64,000 bases of DNA from Apoderus coryli (taxonomy: Eukaryota; Arthropoda; Insecta; Coleoptera; Attelabidae): contig OU452199.1 of the NCBI GenBank assembly GCA_911728435.2, forward strand, positions 39,071,253 through 39,135,252. Reading direction: 5' to 3'. The notes under the pieces are model-generated. The model saw only the letters and a program-made list of their open reading frames with translations, did not search any database and was not told the DNA's origin. A program made the translations under genes and the position numbers. This document shows positions 11,485 to 23,329 of this stretch, piece by piece. Position 1 is the first letter of the stretch; each line of letters opens with the position of its first letter.

Positions 11485-12505
11485 AATTTACTTTTGTCCT
11501 CCCCTGTATATATATTTGGATATGTTCTCTTATTTTTATAGTTTTCTACCTAATATGTCTACAAGTATAATCTTTCGGAAACATTATACAACATCTGCAA
11601 GTAATAAAACTATTTATCTTGGGCTTTTAATAAATAATCCTAAAGGAATTGTTAGGTACCTAAAAGAACGACCTTTTTCTAATCGAGAATATTGAGTTTA
11701 TGTTTATGAGTTAGTCCAAAGATGAAAGCATATATTAGAAAAGATAACCAGATGTTGTAAATATCGAGTGATCATTTAACATTCAAAATTCTCGAAATGT
11801 CTTCATGTAAATTAAATGTCGAACATTTATTATTACATACAGAAGCTAGTCGTTGGAGGGTGTCACGGTTTCCCATATCAAATAATATATATAAAGGGCG
11901 CATAAAAAACAATGGGTTTTGTCCAGTCGCTGATTCGGGAGATTGAGAAGTCATTATAAAATCGTATAACAATACGATTTGTAAAGCAAGAAACATCTTG
12001 CTTTACAAATGGTAGTGACTGGTTAATCTTTTGAACGAACCTAAGTATCAAGAACCGTTATAAGTAAGTCGACATAAAAAAAATGCCCTTTCTTCTGATT
12101 GGCTATTTTCATTCTGTAGTACTTACTATGTCATTTTTATGAGGCAATTTTGGAAAGGCAATATGACTTTAAAAGGAGATTGGTCCTAGCCTTGGTTGAG
12201 TCAAGATGTGTTTTCTAATTGTATAAAGTTAAATTAAATATTTTAGTTTATTTTTGGACTTAGTAGATTTTTCAGTTAAGAATTATTTTCTAGTTTTTGT
12301 TTAAAGACTAAGTCCATTTCATTTTATTCTGAAGTAGCGAATTATTAATGTTTCCGTAAGTTTTGTTATTCATTTTCTTTATTAGTTTTAATTATTAAAT
12401 TAGATGTTTTTAGCCCAAACTTTTGCGTTTTATTTCTAATAAAGTTTTCGTTAAATTATTGACAAAAGCGTCAATCAATATTTGTTTTTCTTTTATATAA
12501 ATAAA
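11485..12505. mobile_element. Unidentified insertion inside the mariner element
   Basis: This kilobase interrupts mariner transposase coding sequence and is AT-rich. It contains a perfect 15-base-pair hairpin (11977-11991 with 11996-12010, loop AACA) and a 74-codon minus frame (11772-11996) without recognisable family. Its termini are not defined and no target duplication was seen. A complex rearrangement is an alternative to a single transposition. Confidence 0.4.
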
Positions 12506-12655
12506 TTAATTCAATTTTTGGGCCGACATGAATCTTTTAAGTTACTGTACTGTACGTATAACCTCAAAAATATCCAACTTTACGATAGAGCTGTCAGTTG
12601 CCAAATTGCAACACCAGGGTTGCCAAATCCCGAAATATAAAAGGCAACCCTCGTA

Positions 12656-14080
12656 AATGTGTGACTACAAAAGAAAAATAAATTTAAGAAATACCTATTA
12701 ACCAAAAGCCAATGCAAAAATTCTATCTAAACAGGGTATAAACTATAAACCCACATTTTTTTCTTCGTATAATACACACAAAAACACAAAGGAGATGTAC
12801 TCATATCCCAGATTATTATGTTATACGTCATAAACCCATATTGGTGTTGAAGGAAATTTTGAAAATCGCTTATATTCATGAGAAGAAAATCGTAAAATGG
12901 TGAATTTACGATATTAAACACCATTTAAGCCAATGGTTGTTGAAATATAGTGACATAATAAAATTGTTCCTTGCTAAGATATAATTTAATATATTCGCTT
13001 GGATAGGAAAATGCATTTTATGGTAGTGTCTTTGGTTTTGATTTTATACGATCTAATTTTATTTAATGTTGAGTGTTAAAATATACAGTAAGTACATACC
13101 TTGCTTCCGTTTCGAGATAAAAAATAAAAACCTCCCAAAAATTGTACAAAACTAAATTATTTATTAGAAAATTAACGCTGTCTTGCGGTGTTCCGCAACC
13201 GAAGAGACCAAACGAAATCGAAACAGTAGAATTGTTAGTAGAATGTTTTCTCCAACAGAAAGTGCAAAACTGCTCTGGCTGGATATTTCCAGTTTGTGTA
13301 TTGGAAAACGTATTGGAAAATGTCCAAAACATGTTTCTGTTTTTGTTGGAGACATAATGTGTGTCCCGAAATTAATGTAAAATAATTTAAGACGGTATTC
13401 TACAAGCCACAATAAGATTTTTTTTTTAATAAGAACATATATCAAAAAATGCTTCGTTTTGAGGCATAGGGGTCGTGATGAAATTATTTATTTCAAACAG
13501 GATATTAGGCTTCCTCCTTATTAAATTGGATTTGTAACTTACTTTGTTACATTAAACAATGTTTACATTTTTAAAGGTGCCAATGAGCACACTGGAGCTT
13601 TAGATATTATTCAAGCCCGCTGCCATGGCTGTCATTAAACATTTTTCGTGTACAAAATGGTTTTAAATTTATTCTGTGAGATAATAGTATTAATTTTTTT
13701 TTCGCATACTGCATAATGTTTACAGAATAAATATTTATCGACAATTTAGCTTTGAAAAATGTTTTAAAACAAGCACAAACTAAAACCGATTTGATTGTTC
13801 TGTTTTGTGTGAATTTGAACGAGCCTAACCTATATAATCTCTCTCTGTATTCACAGTAAACCGATGATTCACTATTTCAGTCCGCTTTTAATGAATGTTT
13901 TTTATTTCAATTTCAGTTTTTTATACCTTTGTAGCATGCTGCATGTTATTCAATCCGAAAATATTTAACCTTTTTACAAACAGCAAATTCACGTTCACAA
14001 TATTTTTTTTACCATTTGTTTGTTTTATACACCATCTACTGAATAACTGTTGTCATGTAGGATTTCTTGTCGACGTGCGC
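12656..14080. other. Intergenic, no recognised gene
   Basis: AT-rich sequence with several overlapping short frames around 13063-13445 on both strands, none of which resembles a known protein. It contains no obvious repeats beyond the hammerhead-like motif at 14086. Confidence 0.4.
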
Positions 14081-14130
14081 GTCTTCTGAAGATGCCAACC
14101 ACTCGTGTTGGCGAAACGTTGAGGAGAAAT
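14081..14130 (+). ncRNA. Hammerhead-like motif with 6-bp stem II
   Basis: CTGAAGA at 14086-14092 fits the CUGANGA consensus. It is followed by T, then GCCAAC paired with GTTGGC around a short loop, then GAAACG at 14113-14118. The same box-stem-box order marks Penelope-associated hammerheads, which often carry one extra base before stem II. Stem III is too short to judge. Possibly the terminus of a lost Penelope copy. Confidence 0.4.
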
Positions 14131-15261
14131 CGTATAAGACATCGCCTAATAATTATTGATAAAAATCTTTTCTTTTTTTTTCATAGTAGTTCTTATTTTT
14201 TCGTCAAGCAATATGTTTTATGAAGCATAATTTTTTTTCGTAAACCTATTTCAATTTTTGGTACATTTATCTGTGGACACACTATATATGTCTCCTAAAT
14301 TTCTTTATTGTCGTTATTTCTAAATTCCACTGAACAGTTTCTAAAACCACTGCGCTCTTTAGGTATTTCACACAGCGAATTATAGCTTTGCACAGAACAC
14401 GATAATTGGATTATGGGAAGTGGAAAAAAGCATTCTAATGGAATAAATATATCAACATTATTTGCGGATTTAAACAGAAATTGTACACATTTGCATATAC
14501 GATATGCTGATGGAAACCATCATCCTATTTGTCGTTCAAATATTGAAAATTACCGTTAATTCATTAATATGATTTAGAAGGCCTTTCCATAATATCAAAT
14601 TATTATTCTAGCGTGCTTTGGTTGGTTTCCGCACCAAAACCGTCATCTGAAAAGTGTTTAAAATATATTAGTAATTCTGTAATAACAGCTAGATTGATAA
14701 CAAAATTACTGTTTGGCATTTTGACTAATAAATTCGTTAGAAGGTTTGGGAAAACTAACCGAATTATTGATTTAAAAATTTGGGTAATTTATAAAAATGT
14801 CTTTGGAAATTTAGCCGTTCAAGAAGAATATGATTTACACTCATACATCACATCAATAATAAGCAAAAGGCACAGCATTAATAAGTACAGCATTCCGACT
14901 CCACGTTGGCACTTTGAAATAAACTGTGACGTAGACCGCCGCCATTTTGGGTTAAAAGTCAGGTCCTGACTAAGAATAATTATAGTTTTCGGTTTCTAAC
15001 CACAGTACTGTATTTTCATTTTTGTAGAAATATTTAAGTACACAATAATATCGCTGTCAATTTCAGAAATATTTGTGGTGTGTCATAGTGATTGAAAACA
15101 GAGTGGTGGTATCAGTTAAATGTTGACATGATTGGGTGATTTTTAATAATAATAATAATAAACACAACAATAATACAGACTTTCTTAGTAAAAAAGACAT
15201 TTTTATAAAAGTTGAAGCAGTGCTTCCTAACTTAACCTAAACGTAACTTGTATTTTAGCTT
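14131..15261. other. Intergenic; one unassigned 118-codon frame
   Basis: A plus frame at 14613-14969 has no recognised family and its composition matches the AT-rich surroundings. A GCCGCCATTTTGG block lies at its end (14938). Nothing else is supported. Confidence 0.35.
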
Positions 15262-15517
15262 AAACCTATCTGAAGCCGGGGCGGGTGGTCTAGTGGTTAG
15301 GCACGCTAGACTGGAGCAAACCGTCCCGGTATGTAGTTGGTTCGAACCCCGGACCGACTGCATTTAGTTGCTCACTAGGCTAAGGTATAATGTACACACA
15401 TTAAATATTACAGAAATAAAAACTGAGCTGGCTGTATGCAACAAAGGTTGCGAGGCCATAAAAGTTAGTATCGCTTAGGCGGTACTAACTTTAAAAAAAA
15501 AAAAAAACCTATCTGAA
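15262..15517 (+). repeat. 13-base target-site duplication flanking a SINE
   Basis: AAACCTATCTGAA occurs at 15262-15274 directly before the SINE and at 15505-15517 directly after its A-tail. The exact match shows a recent insertion by target-primed reverse transcription. Confidence 0.9.
15275..15504 (+). mobile_element. tRNA-derived SINE
   Basis: The 5' part resembles a tRNA gene. An internal promoter A box is visible in GGTCTAGTGGTTAGGC and a B box in GGTTCGAACCC about 50 bases later, the standard RNA polymerase III arrangement. A tRNA-unrelated body and a terminal A-run (about 15493-15504) follow. It is flanked by a perfect 13-base target duplication. It has no coding capacity and would rely on a LINE for movement. 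The body ends in a TTAGTATCGC...GCGGTACTAA hairpin just before the A-run. Confidence 0.9.
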
Positions 15518-15589
15518 AATAGTTTTACATCGCTGGCCAAATTAAGTAGGTAGCTTATGTTTACAAATTAATTTGTTCTATTACGTGTC

Positions 15590-15960
15590 AGACAGCGCTC
15601 TTAAACGAAAACCCCTGTAAACTTTTGAATGACCGCTCAAAGATTGATGTTGAGTCTAGCGGTGGCGTAATGACAGTTTTATGAGGAATATTCACATCAT
15701 ACACCGATCCCCGGAACTTCAATCTTTCATATAAGTATTCCGCCTATTTCCATCTGATGATTTTTATTAGTCAAAATTAGTGAATGAAAATCCGACGTTG
15801 TTTCATTCTTAACCAGCCGATTTCCTTAATCTTATTGCTAGCATCTTTCACCCCTACGAATTCCACATACTACAAGCCGTGTGCCTGAATTCTGCATCAA
15901 CTGAATCCTGTTCTCAGCAATTTTAGTCAAACAAGGGCCATATATACCTATATTGTCAAT
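15590..15960 (-). pseudogene. Old non-LTR reverse transcriptase C-terminal relic
   Basis: Reading the minus strand from about 15960 gives IYGPCLTKIAENRIQ, then GIRRGE, then EIGWLRMKQRRIF, and further on TPPLDSTSIFERSF. These line up in order with the C-terminal region of the element at 34347-35189 (YGPCL, GIRKGM, AGWMDMKERRLL, TPPIHRTGMFKRSF). Several stops and frame changes interrupt it. It is a more diverged relic of the same family as fragment A. Confidence 0.6.
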
Positions 15961-16150
15961 AATATAACCCCTAGCTGATTGCGTTAACATGCTATCTCGC
16001 CACGAGACAACTTGTGTTTATGTTTTACTTTCATTTAGTTTAAAAACATATTAGGCACTGCCATTTCGTAATATAAATTTTGGTTATACAATTAGTTGTT
16101 ATAAACGTAAAATTATCTAGTATTCATCTTTATTTTTACTTATTACTCAC

Positions 16151-16251
16151 CTAACAGGATCTGTGGGGAAGCGAAAAAAATGTTTAGAGCAAGTGTACCG
16201 CTTATTGGGACAACATTTTGCAGCACACACATGTCCTCCCTGATTGTTCAT
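16151..16251 (-). CDS. THAP-domain first exon
   Basis: From ATG 16251 the exon encodes 33 codons plus AG: MNNQGGHVCAAKCCPNKRY, then CSKHFFRFPTDPV, ending before GTGAGT (a strong donor). The Cys pattern followed by an F-x-RFP-x-DP block is the start of THAP zinc-finger domains, which bind DNA. The phase-2 splice also occurs in the THAP exons at 7343 and 29866, although here it lies after the FP-x-DP block. I could not find the second exon to the left, where a SINE and LINE debris lie. It may be the orphan start of a THAP gene or THAP transposon. Upstream in-frame codons to 16347 are AT-rich and probably untranslated. Confidence 0.5.
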
Positions 16252-19105
16252 TGTATTAATCATAAGATACGTTAATAAAAATAAAATCCTTTTAACTCTC
16301 ACGAACACTATACCCAAAACGCAAAACACAGAATTAGATTTAAACACAATATTTATTTATCTCGTACACGCCGACAATGAACTATATATTGAACACAGGA
16401 GTCAACGATATTTATCTACGTCTATGTGACTATTGTGACGTTGTAACCCATAATATCGGCATGCGCGACGAAATGCGCAGGACGGCTCGCAAGCGGAAAG
16501 TCAGAATACTGTATTATTTATTATACTGTGCAAAAGGAACGTCAAAATACATATTAAAAAGATTAAGTTGAAATGTCAACTTGAAACATGTCCCTAATAA
16601 AGTAAGTTTTTGGACAACAACTGTTAGTGAAGATAGACTTAGAATTCATATTTGAAAATTATTTTATTCACTCTTATTTCATCCCTTTGTTTGCTGTCAA
16701 CCTCAAAATTAAAGAATAAATAAAAAAAATATTTTTTTTTTAAATATTTAGGTTATGTAGTATATAGGTGACTAAATAAATTAAATTTTTTGTGTAAAAT
16801 TAGTTTAAACAATTTGATGTGCTTCACTGAACATTTTTTTACTGAAAAAATCCAATTAGTAATTTTGGATCCCTAAAACAATATTTCCAATACGCCCATT
16901 GAGGTACTCGTATATCTCAATGGATACGCCACTAGCCACCAAACAACAAAAGAACATTGTAATACTTCATTTAAAGAAAAAAAATCAGAAACCTGAGTAT
17001 TTATCGAAAGAAATACAAAAGGGAATATGGTTGTCTTTCAGATTTTCCCATAATACAGGGTGATTCATCCTGAGTGGCCTATTCAAAGTTCTGGGGAACT
17101 ACCAAAGCTGATGTGTTTCTGAAACTTAGGGGTTCGGTATTATCATGAAGGAACCATCTACTTCGTTATTTTCACTGGAACTTTGTTTATGCGTTTGCCT
17201 ACTAGATGGTTTCTGCAAATTGCCGCCCATTATGACAAAAATATTGAGGAAATGGTATATTTTAGGTAAGGGACACGCCATATACGACACGGAATAGTCT
17301 GGCCCCAGATAAAGTAAGTATCAGATACGACGGCCGGCGGAATTTCTTTAATGTTTGTGTCCTAAATTTCGTGACCTTGACGCCATTATTATAATAGTTT
17401 TTCCGGGTTTATTCCTTTTGCCTTTTCGTTTGAGTATAAAGTAATGCCAACAATTAGGAATATTCCTTTTAATTTCAAACCTATTTCGTTGACGACAAAT
17501 TAATAATTAAACATAGTGTGTGTATATTACCCTTATCACCAATTGGAACTAGGTACTCAATTATTTGTTTTATAATACATTTTGAAATCTATGTTAATAA
17601 TAAAAGTAAAAATAAAGTAAATTTTAGTAAAATTATGTGATTATAAACCAAATTCTCGATGTTCGTCAATATTATTTGTTCAACAATTAAACTAAAAATT
17701 ATTTGAATTGTATTTACATTTTAAACATATGGAGTGTATGCATTAAGGGCGTGGGCGTGTTCCTACTTAAAGCAATTAAATAATATTTCCAAAATTGAAT
17801 TTAATATTTAATCATTCATCCTATTGGCATAAAATTGAAAATAACATAAAATGTATTATAATTTTAAATACTCTACTACTAGTTACTCTTAAATTTATTT
17901 AAAAAGCGAGATCTCAGCATTTTGAACCATCATATTTCATGAAATATGGTTGTGATACCTACTTATATATACCAGGATTATTCAAAGCTTTTCAAATTCA
18001 TTGTTTCATTTTAAACAATGACTAAAGAGCAGTAAAAATGGCAGAAAGTAGACACTTTCACTTTAATAAAGAGGCCAAATTGTATTTCATTTTTACTGAG
18101 TTCATTAAACAGTAATTTTTTACGATGTCTGAAAATAGAATCATGATCAGTGAGAACTTGTAGTTCTCACTTGTGTTGCCGCAATTTAGGGATATTTTCT
18201 AATATGTCAAAAACAACAACAACAAACAAAAATATCTTAATTCTTTAATAATATAAAATAACTGCTGTAATTATTATTATAAACTTAGACTTTCCAATGT
18301 ATAATTTCATATAGGTACGTACTGAGTACATGTAAACAAACCTTTCAATATCTTTCGGAAACTGGAAAAATGAACAATTCTTTAACACTGTTCTTCAAAT
18401 ACATCCAGGTACTAAACAATAAAATCTACCGGTTTTTGATCCCATGTTTTTTATAATAGCTTAATTATAGGTAGAAGAAATACTAGAGTAGTAAAAACTA
18501 CTGAATATACCTAACCTATACAAGTAACTAGATATTACGAACAATATATGATTTAAAGTACAAAATTAATAAACTATTAATAATAAATTCTAATAACAAA
18601 ATAGCAACGTTAATTTGAATATAAAAATATTAAATAATCAGATTATCACTTTAATTTAAGAATATAAACATATTTTTATATAACCTCAAAAATTTTCTAA
18701 ACAATACCAGCTGTTTCAAATAGTTTCAAATAGTTAAATGGTCCGGCAGAAGTGTGAAATATTTGGGTTTACTAAAGAAGAAATTATAAAAAAATTACTA
18801 AAACATATATTTACTTGCTTTTAACTAATATTGAAATTTTCACGAATTTAATACCATTTAGTATTGTCATATTTACTTGAAACTTTTTTTAATCATTAAT
18901 AATAAGTAATAATTGTGCAAGCATGTATTCAGACTTTTGGCAAACACTATAAAAACTACTATAATAATGGCCGCCAACTTTTCCCAGTGTCTCATCTGTC
19001 CTGTTTATCTGGGGTCTGGCTATAAACTATTTAAATTCCCAAAAGTTTTATTCATAGGTTCGAAAAAAATGATTTATAACTACATTTTAAAAAATATTGT
19101 GAATG
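16252..19105. other. Intergenic, no recognised gene
   Basis: Long AT-rich stretch. TACAGGGTGATTCATCC at 17056 marks a foldback-type terminus. A perfect 10-bp hairpin with loop TGT lies at 18149-18171. No coding region is supported. Confidence 0.4.
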
Positions 19106-19400
19106 TATACAGGGTGTCCCAAATATAAGAAATGAACCATTTTTTTGTTTTTTTTAAATGGAATGCCCTGTATATGAATATATTTTTAGATTCTATGATA
19201 TTCTTGAAATACTATCAACACACTCCAAAACAAATAAGCAACCGGCAATTTGAAATAACCAAGTTGATATCAACTTCCGGTATAACCGGAAGTGCCTTAA
19301 ATACCACAATATTCTAAACTGATTGACCTGTGTAATCACTGCCAGTTTCGAAATGGTCGTTTGCTTAGTTTACCCTGTAATTCACTAACATACAGGGTTT
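19030..19400 (+). mobile_element. ACAGGGTG-type element fragment
   Basis: TACAGGGTGTCCCAAATATAA at 19110 marks a terminus. 19030-19190 is present in reverse complement at about 59940-60090, including flanking TTTTAAAAAATATTGTGAA, so these are two copies of one repeat. An internal palindrome CTTCCGGTATAACCGGAAG lies near 19274. The right end may be the TACCCTGTAA at 19373. No coding capacity. Confidence 0.5.
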
Positions 19401-20380
19401 TCTATACAAGCCGTATGAAAAACTTTGAGAGATTAGGCTGGGTTAATTTTATTATTATTTTTTAGTGAACAAGCATACAGGGTGATTCTACACACCTCGT
19501 ATTCGTATAGCAAAATCCGGGTTGAATTTGCAAACTGATTTTTATCACGAAGCAAGGAAGACTTTTGTCAAAAAACTACATTTACGCTCACGTTGTCAAA
19601 CACAGGAAGTTGTCATAAGTTTATACTACTTAATACAGTTTCGTGACGCAAACTGCCTACAATAATATTATTAAATTTACCAAATTCTATGTTTACCATA
19701 ACTGCAAGCAACACACGAACATGTAGTGTTGTTATACACTGTAAACGTCTTAGTCTCTCTCAGAAGTGGGGTCGAAGCCTAACTTAAAAGCAACATCATC
19801 ATCATAATCATCAAGAGCAGATTTAATAAAGTCGCTTTTGGTTTTAATTAAGTTTATGTGTGTCATTACCTTTAAGTGCTTTTTGCATAAATTATACTAA
19901 GATGGAAGTTTGTAAATAAGTAAGGAGATGTAAATATTTTTTCCTTCTACATAGAAGACATGCAAAGTGATTAGCTTCACTAGAGAGAAATATTTTAAAT
20001 GAAGGGAGACTTATGTTGATTTACATTGTTTTAGAAAACATGCGGCTGTAAAACAATAGCAAAATACTATGGATCATTGCAGGGAACAACAAACTTGGTA
20101 TTCTCTGACATAATGTCTGTGAAGTATTTAGGAGTTTTGGTTATACATTTGAAGTTAATCCACTTATTAGTTTTCGGAATAACGATGTCGAAGTAAAGGT
20201 AATACGAATCGTTCTCCTATTTTGTAGTCACCAGTAATGCGTATTCTCTTACCAAAAAAATAATAAAAGAGGCCCAAGGGGATGGTTATAAAAATCTGTT
20301 TTTTTTTATTCGAGTTGGCCTCTCACGGACAAACGGTTCGTTTCCTGATCGCGCACGAAAACATTCAACGCTCCAAGTAA
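19401..20380. other. Intergenic; further CAGGGTG termini
   Basis: Solo element ends occur at 19391 and 19478. A CATCATCATAATCATC run is at 19795. No gene is supported. Confidence 0.35.
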
Positions 20381-21740
20381 ACAGGGTGTCCTATGGTGAC
20401 GGCCCATTAAAATATTTCCGAGACTACTTTGAATTGAATTTTGAAAATTTTGGTATATGTAATACCAACCGCTTAGCACTTCCGGTTATACCGGAAGTGA
20501 GTAGTGAGTTTTTATTTTAAATGGAACACCCTATATATTATGACATTTTTGGATTCAACATAAGATTCTAGACATGTTTAATGTATCATGTCCTATACCT
20601 AAATCCAGCCGTTTTTGACGTATATCAAGATTTATGTCAAAACTGATATTTTAGGGCTCAATAATAATCACATTTTTTTCTTATAAAGAAGTCTTTAATA
20701 ATCATTTTGCAGGCGTTTTCTTATTAAATAAGGTCTCCTCTTTCCGATACGTACGACATTTTCTGATTTATTCATACAGGGTGGTCAAAAAATTATACTG
20801 AAAACGATGTTATAAAAACAGTCGAAAGTCAGTTTTTTCAAATGGAACAGGTTTATTTTTATAATTTTATCTTACATATCATTAAAAATTAAAGAAACTT
20901 TTTAATAGGTGACTGATTTCGAAAATGCATAGTTTTTGAAATATCGGCAATGTAACATTTCTGAGCATATTCACTATTTTCATATATTACTTTCAATAAT
21001 TAATTTAGTGTGCCATGAAAATAATAAAGATTTTCAGCAATATACCTTACAAAATGACTGATTAAGAACAATTAACTTTTGGGCCTGCAGCTAGTCAAAG
21101 TAATGTACGAAAATAGTGAAAATGCTCAAAAATGTTACATTGCCGATATTTCGTAAACTATGCATTTTCGAAATCAGTAATCTATTAGAGAGTTTATTTA
21201 ATTTTTAATGATACGTGTGATAAAATTGTAAAAATAAACCTGTTCCATTTGAAAAAACTGACTTTCGAATGTTTTTATAACATCGTTTTCAGTAAATTTT
21301 TTTGACCACCCTGTATGAATAAATCAGAAAATGTCATACGTATCGGAAAAAGGAAACCTTATTTAATGAGAAAACGCCTGCGAAATGATAACTAAAGACT
21401 TTTTTATAAGAAAAAAATGTGATTATTATTGAGCCCTAAAATGCCAGTTTTGACATAAATCTTGATATACGTCCAAAACGGCTGGATTTAGGTATAGGAC
21501 ATGATACATGAAACATGTCTAGAATCTTATGTGGAATCCAAAAATGTCATAAGATAGGGGGTATTTTATTTAAAATAACAAAGTCACTGTCAACTTCCGG
21601 TATAACCGGAAATGCTAAGCGGTTGGTATTATGATATTTAAATAGACCATATTTGGCAATTCATATACCAAAATTTTCCAAATTCAATTTCAAGTAGTCT
21701 CCAAAATATTTTAATGGGCCGTCACCATAGGACACCCTGT
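20381..21740. mobile_element. 1.36-kb foldback element with roughly 600-base inverted arms
   Basis: ACAGGGTGTCCTATGGTGAC at 20381 has its complement ending GGACACCCTGT at 21740. The arms remain complementary through landmarks such as CTTCCGGTTATACCGGAAG (20484, 21596), CTAGACATG (20570, 21520) and TACAGGGTGGTC/GACCACCCTGTA (20778, 21302), to near the centre around 21050. The nested CAGGGTGGTC pair suggests that one foldback captured or contains another. There is no coding frame. The mechanism of movement is unknown, although a DNA transposon is likely. Confidence 0.75.
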
Positions 21741-22830
21741 ATATAATATATAAATAGATAACTGTATATTTGGTGTCGTCAACTACGATGATCCAAGATA
21801 TCATAGTAATAATAATAAAATATTAAGCCGCAATAATAAACATGGTAATACGCTCAGAGTGCATAATGTGGCACGTTTAAAATACTCATTGTGATTAATC
21901 AACTACTTGATCACCTATATATCTGACTGGTTGGATTTTTCTTATTCTCTTTCATCCATCTTTCGTCTCTCGGTGTCTCACAAATATGCAGGTACGCTAA
22001 TCAAATGAGCGATTAATAACAACATGCTATTAACATATGAAACGCCCTGGTTTTGATCAGTCCCTCGTAAAAGCCTCATTTTCAATTAACAAAAAAAGTA
22101 GGTATACCAAAAACCCATTCCCACTCTATTTACTTATTTCTAAATCATAAGTTGTATGTTATTTATACATATTTACACAAAAGATAAACGCAATCGAATA
22201 GACGAAACTATTTGTGCCTTTGATCTAATATTGTGTATTAAAATAATATGCGAAACAGAAGAGACACTCGAGCGGCTTCCGAGCTGAAACTAAAACACAA
22301 TGCACTTGACTCTTATTTGAAGTTGGTTTGGGGGTGGGGTTTTATATACCATACCTATACATAAAGCGATTTGTGAAATAAAAACAAAGCAAAAAGTGAG
22401 TACACAGAGAAAAGAGCTACGGAATATGGCCATTGAGATAACATAAAGAAAATGGAGTGTTTGTAGGTATTGTATTTTTATAAACTGAATTATTTAAAGC
22501 TTTCGTCTACGAGGGTCATTATTTATAATTGGAGTCTAATAATTAAACCTTTGTAATTATTTTACTCGATATGCCCGAAAGGCGGCAAAACTTGCGAGGG
22601 TCTACCAATTAAGATCCTTCAGGCGGTGTCTAAACACCCAATTCGCGTGATATTGCCGATTTTACCGAAGATCATAATTTCTTTTCCCTATTTTAATATT
22701 CAGTGGTAAAAATTTTAGTTATGAAATAAAAATAAAAACTAACAACCACTTAAAAATATTAAATTTAATTTATTTACAAAATTTAATTTAATTAAATTTA
22801 CAAAATAAATGTTTGGTAACATAGAATAAC
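21741..22830. other. Intergenic; possible mariner end at 22512
   Basis: No gene. TACGAGGGTCATTATTTATA at 22510 resembles a mariner terminus, but no transposase or partner end was found. Confidence 0.35.
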
Positions 22831-22832
22831 GT

Positions 22833-22950
22833 TTATTGTTTGGTATGGTCCAAATGGTGGTGGGCCAAAAATCGGGTTCCATCAAGCCCAACGGCCTTAA
22901 TCGTAACTTCAATGACATGGATGCTGTTGTACTGACGCGTATTTTCAATC
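22833..22950 (-). other. Putative 3' exon of SIAH-like unit 1
   Basis: The minus strand shows a strong acceptor (CTATCTGTCTTTTTCCAG) followed by GATTGAAAATACGCG. The matching donor is GAG/GTAAGA at 26461/26460, giving a 3.5-kb intron. The exon is open for 38 codons in the same frame as the SIAH-like CDS, ending at TAA 22833, but a TAA in the upstream exon precedes the junction. Units 2 and 3 have homologous exons with indels in different frames, which argues for untranslated rather than coding sequence. Confidence 0.5.
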
Positions 22951-23039
22951 CTGGAAAAAGACAGATAGGTCAGCGTTAAAACAAATGACTAGACAAGTGT
23001 GTCCGTATTATATATTAAAACAAATAATTTTCTAGATGG

Positions 23040-23275
23040 GGCGGGAGAAGCCCACATGTGCAAGCGCGCATCGACGTGATTGTGGTATTAAAGTACCTGG
23101 TCGCGTGGATGGATGTTGTATGGGTGAACGGTGCTCCCGGCCGAGTCGGTAGACCTACCTATGTCAAGTAGTTATTGACTATATAGTCGTGGGTGCTGGC
23201 ATCTGGCGGTCGAGACCCGTGGTTCGGATTCCACGATAAACTGTAGGTCTAAGAATAACAAAGATGGCTGTATTA
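23040..23275 (+). repeat. Possible tRNA-like SINE remnant
   Basis: A GC-richer block in AT-rich surroundings. GGCCGAGTCGGTAG could be an A box and GGTTCGGATTCC a B box, about 75 bases apart. There is no A-tail or target duplication. It lies inside the intron of SIAH-like unit 1. Confidence 0.3.
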
Positions 23276-23329
23276 CCTGGTGTAGAGGCAAAAAAAAATT
23301 CTAGCATTGCAGACGAAATTACTGGCTAT

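Larger units (their letters stand above)
10560..12655 (-). mobile_element. mariner transposon with nested insertion
   Basis: The ends are a matching inverted pair: TACGAGGGTTGCCTTTTATA at 10560-10579 and its complement ending CCCTCGTA at 12655, each with a TA dinucleotide as expected for mariner insertion. The span of 2.1 kb exceeds the usual 1.3 kb because about 1 kb of unrelated sequence (roughly 11485-12505) separates the transposase start (MSAQKLN, near 12527, minus) from the rest of the transposase at 11481. The element is therefore a nested and inactive copy. Confidence 0.8.

Noticed and set aside
14613..14969. 118-codon plus frame as a gene
   Set aside because: No start context, domain or neighbour support; composition equals the surrounding AT-rich DNA.
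22833..22950. Resemblance of the unit 1 3' exon (VGLDGTRF...LDH) to PLAT-type sheets
   Set aside because: The match is a few residues and the homologous exons in units 2 and 3 are in other frames, so I do not use it.
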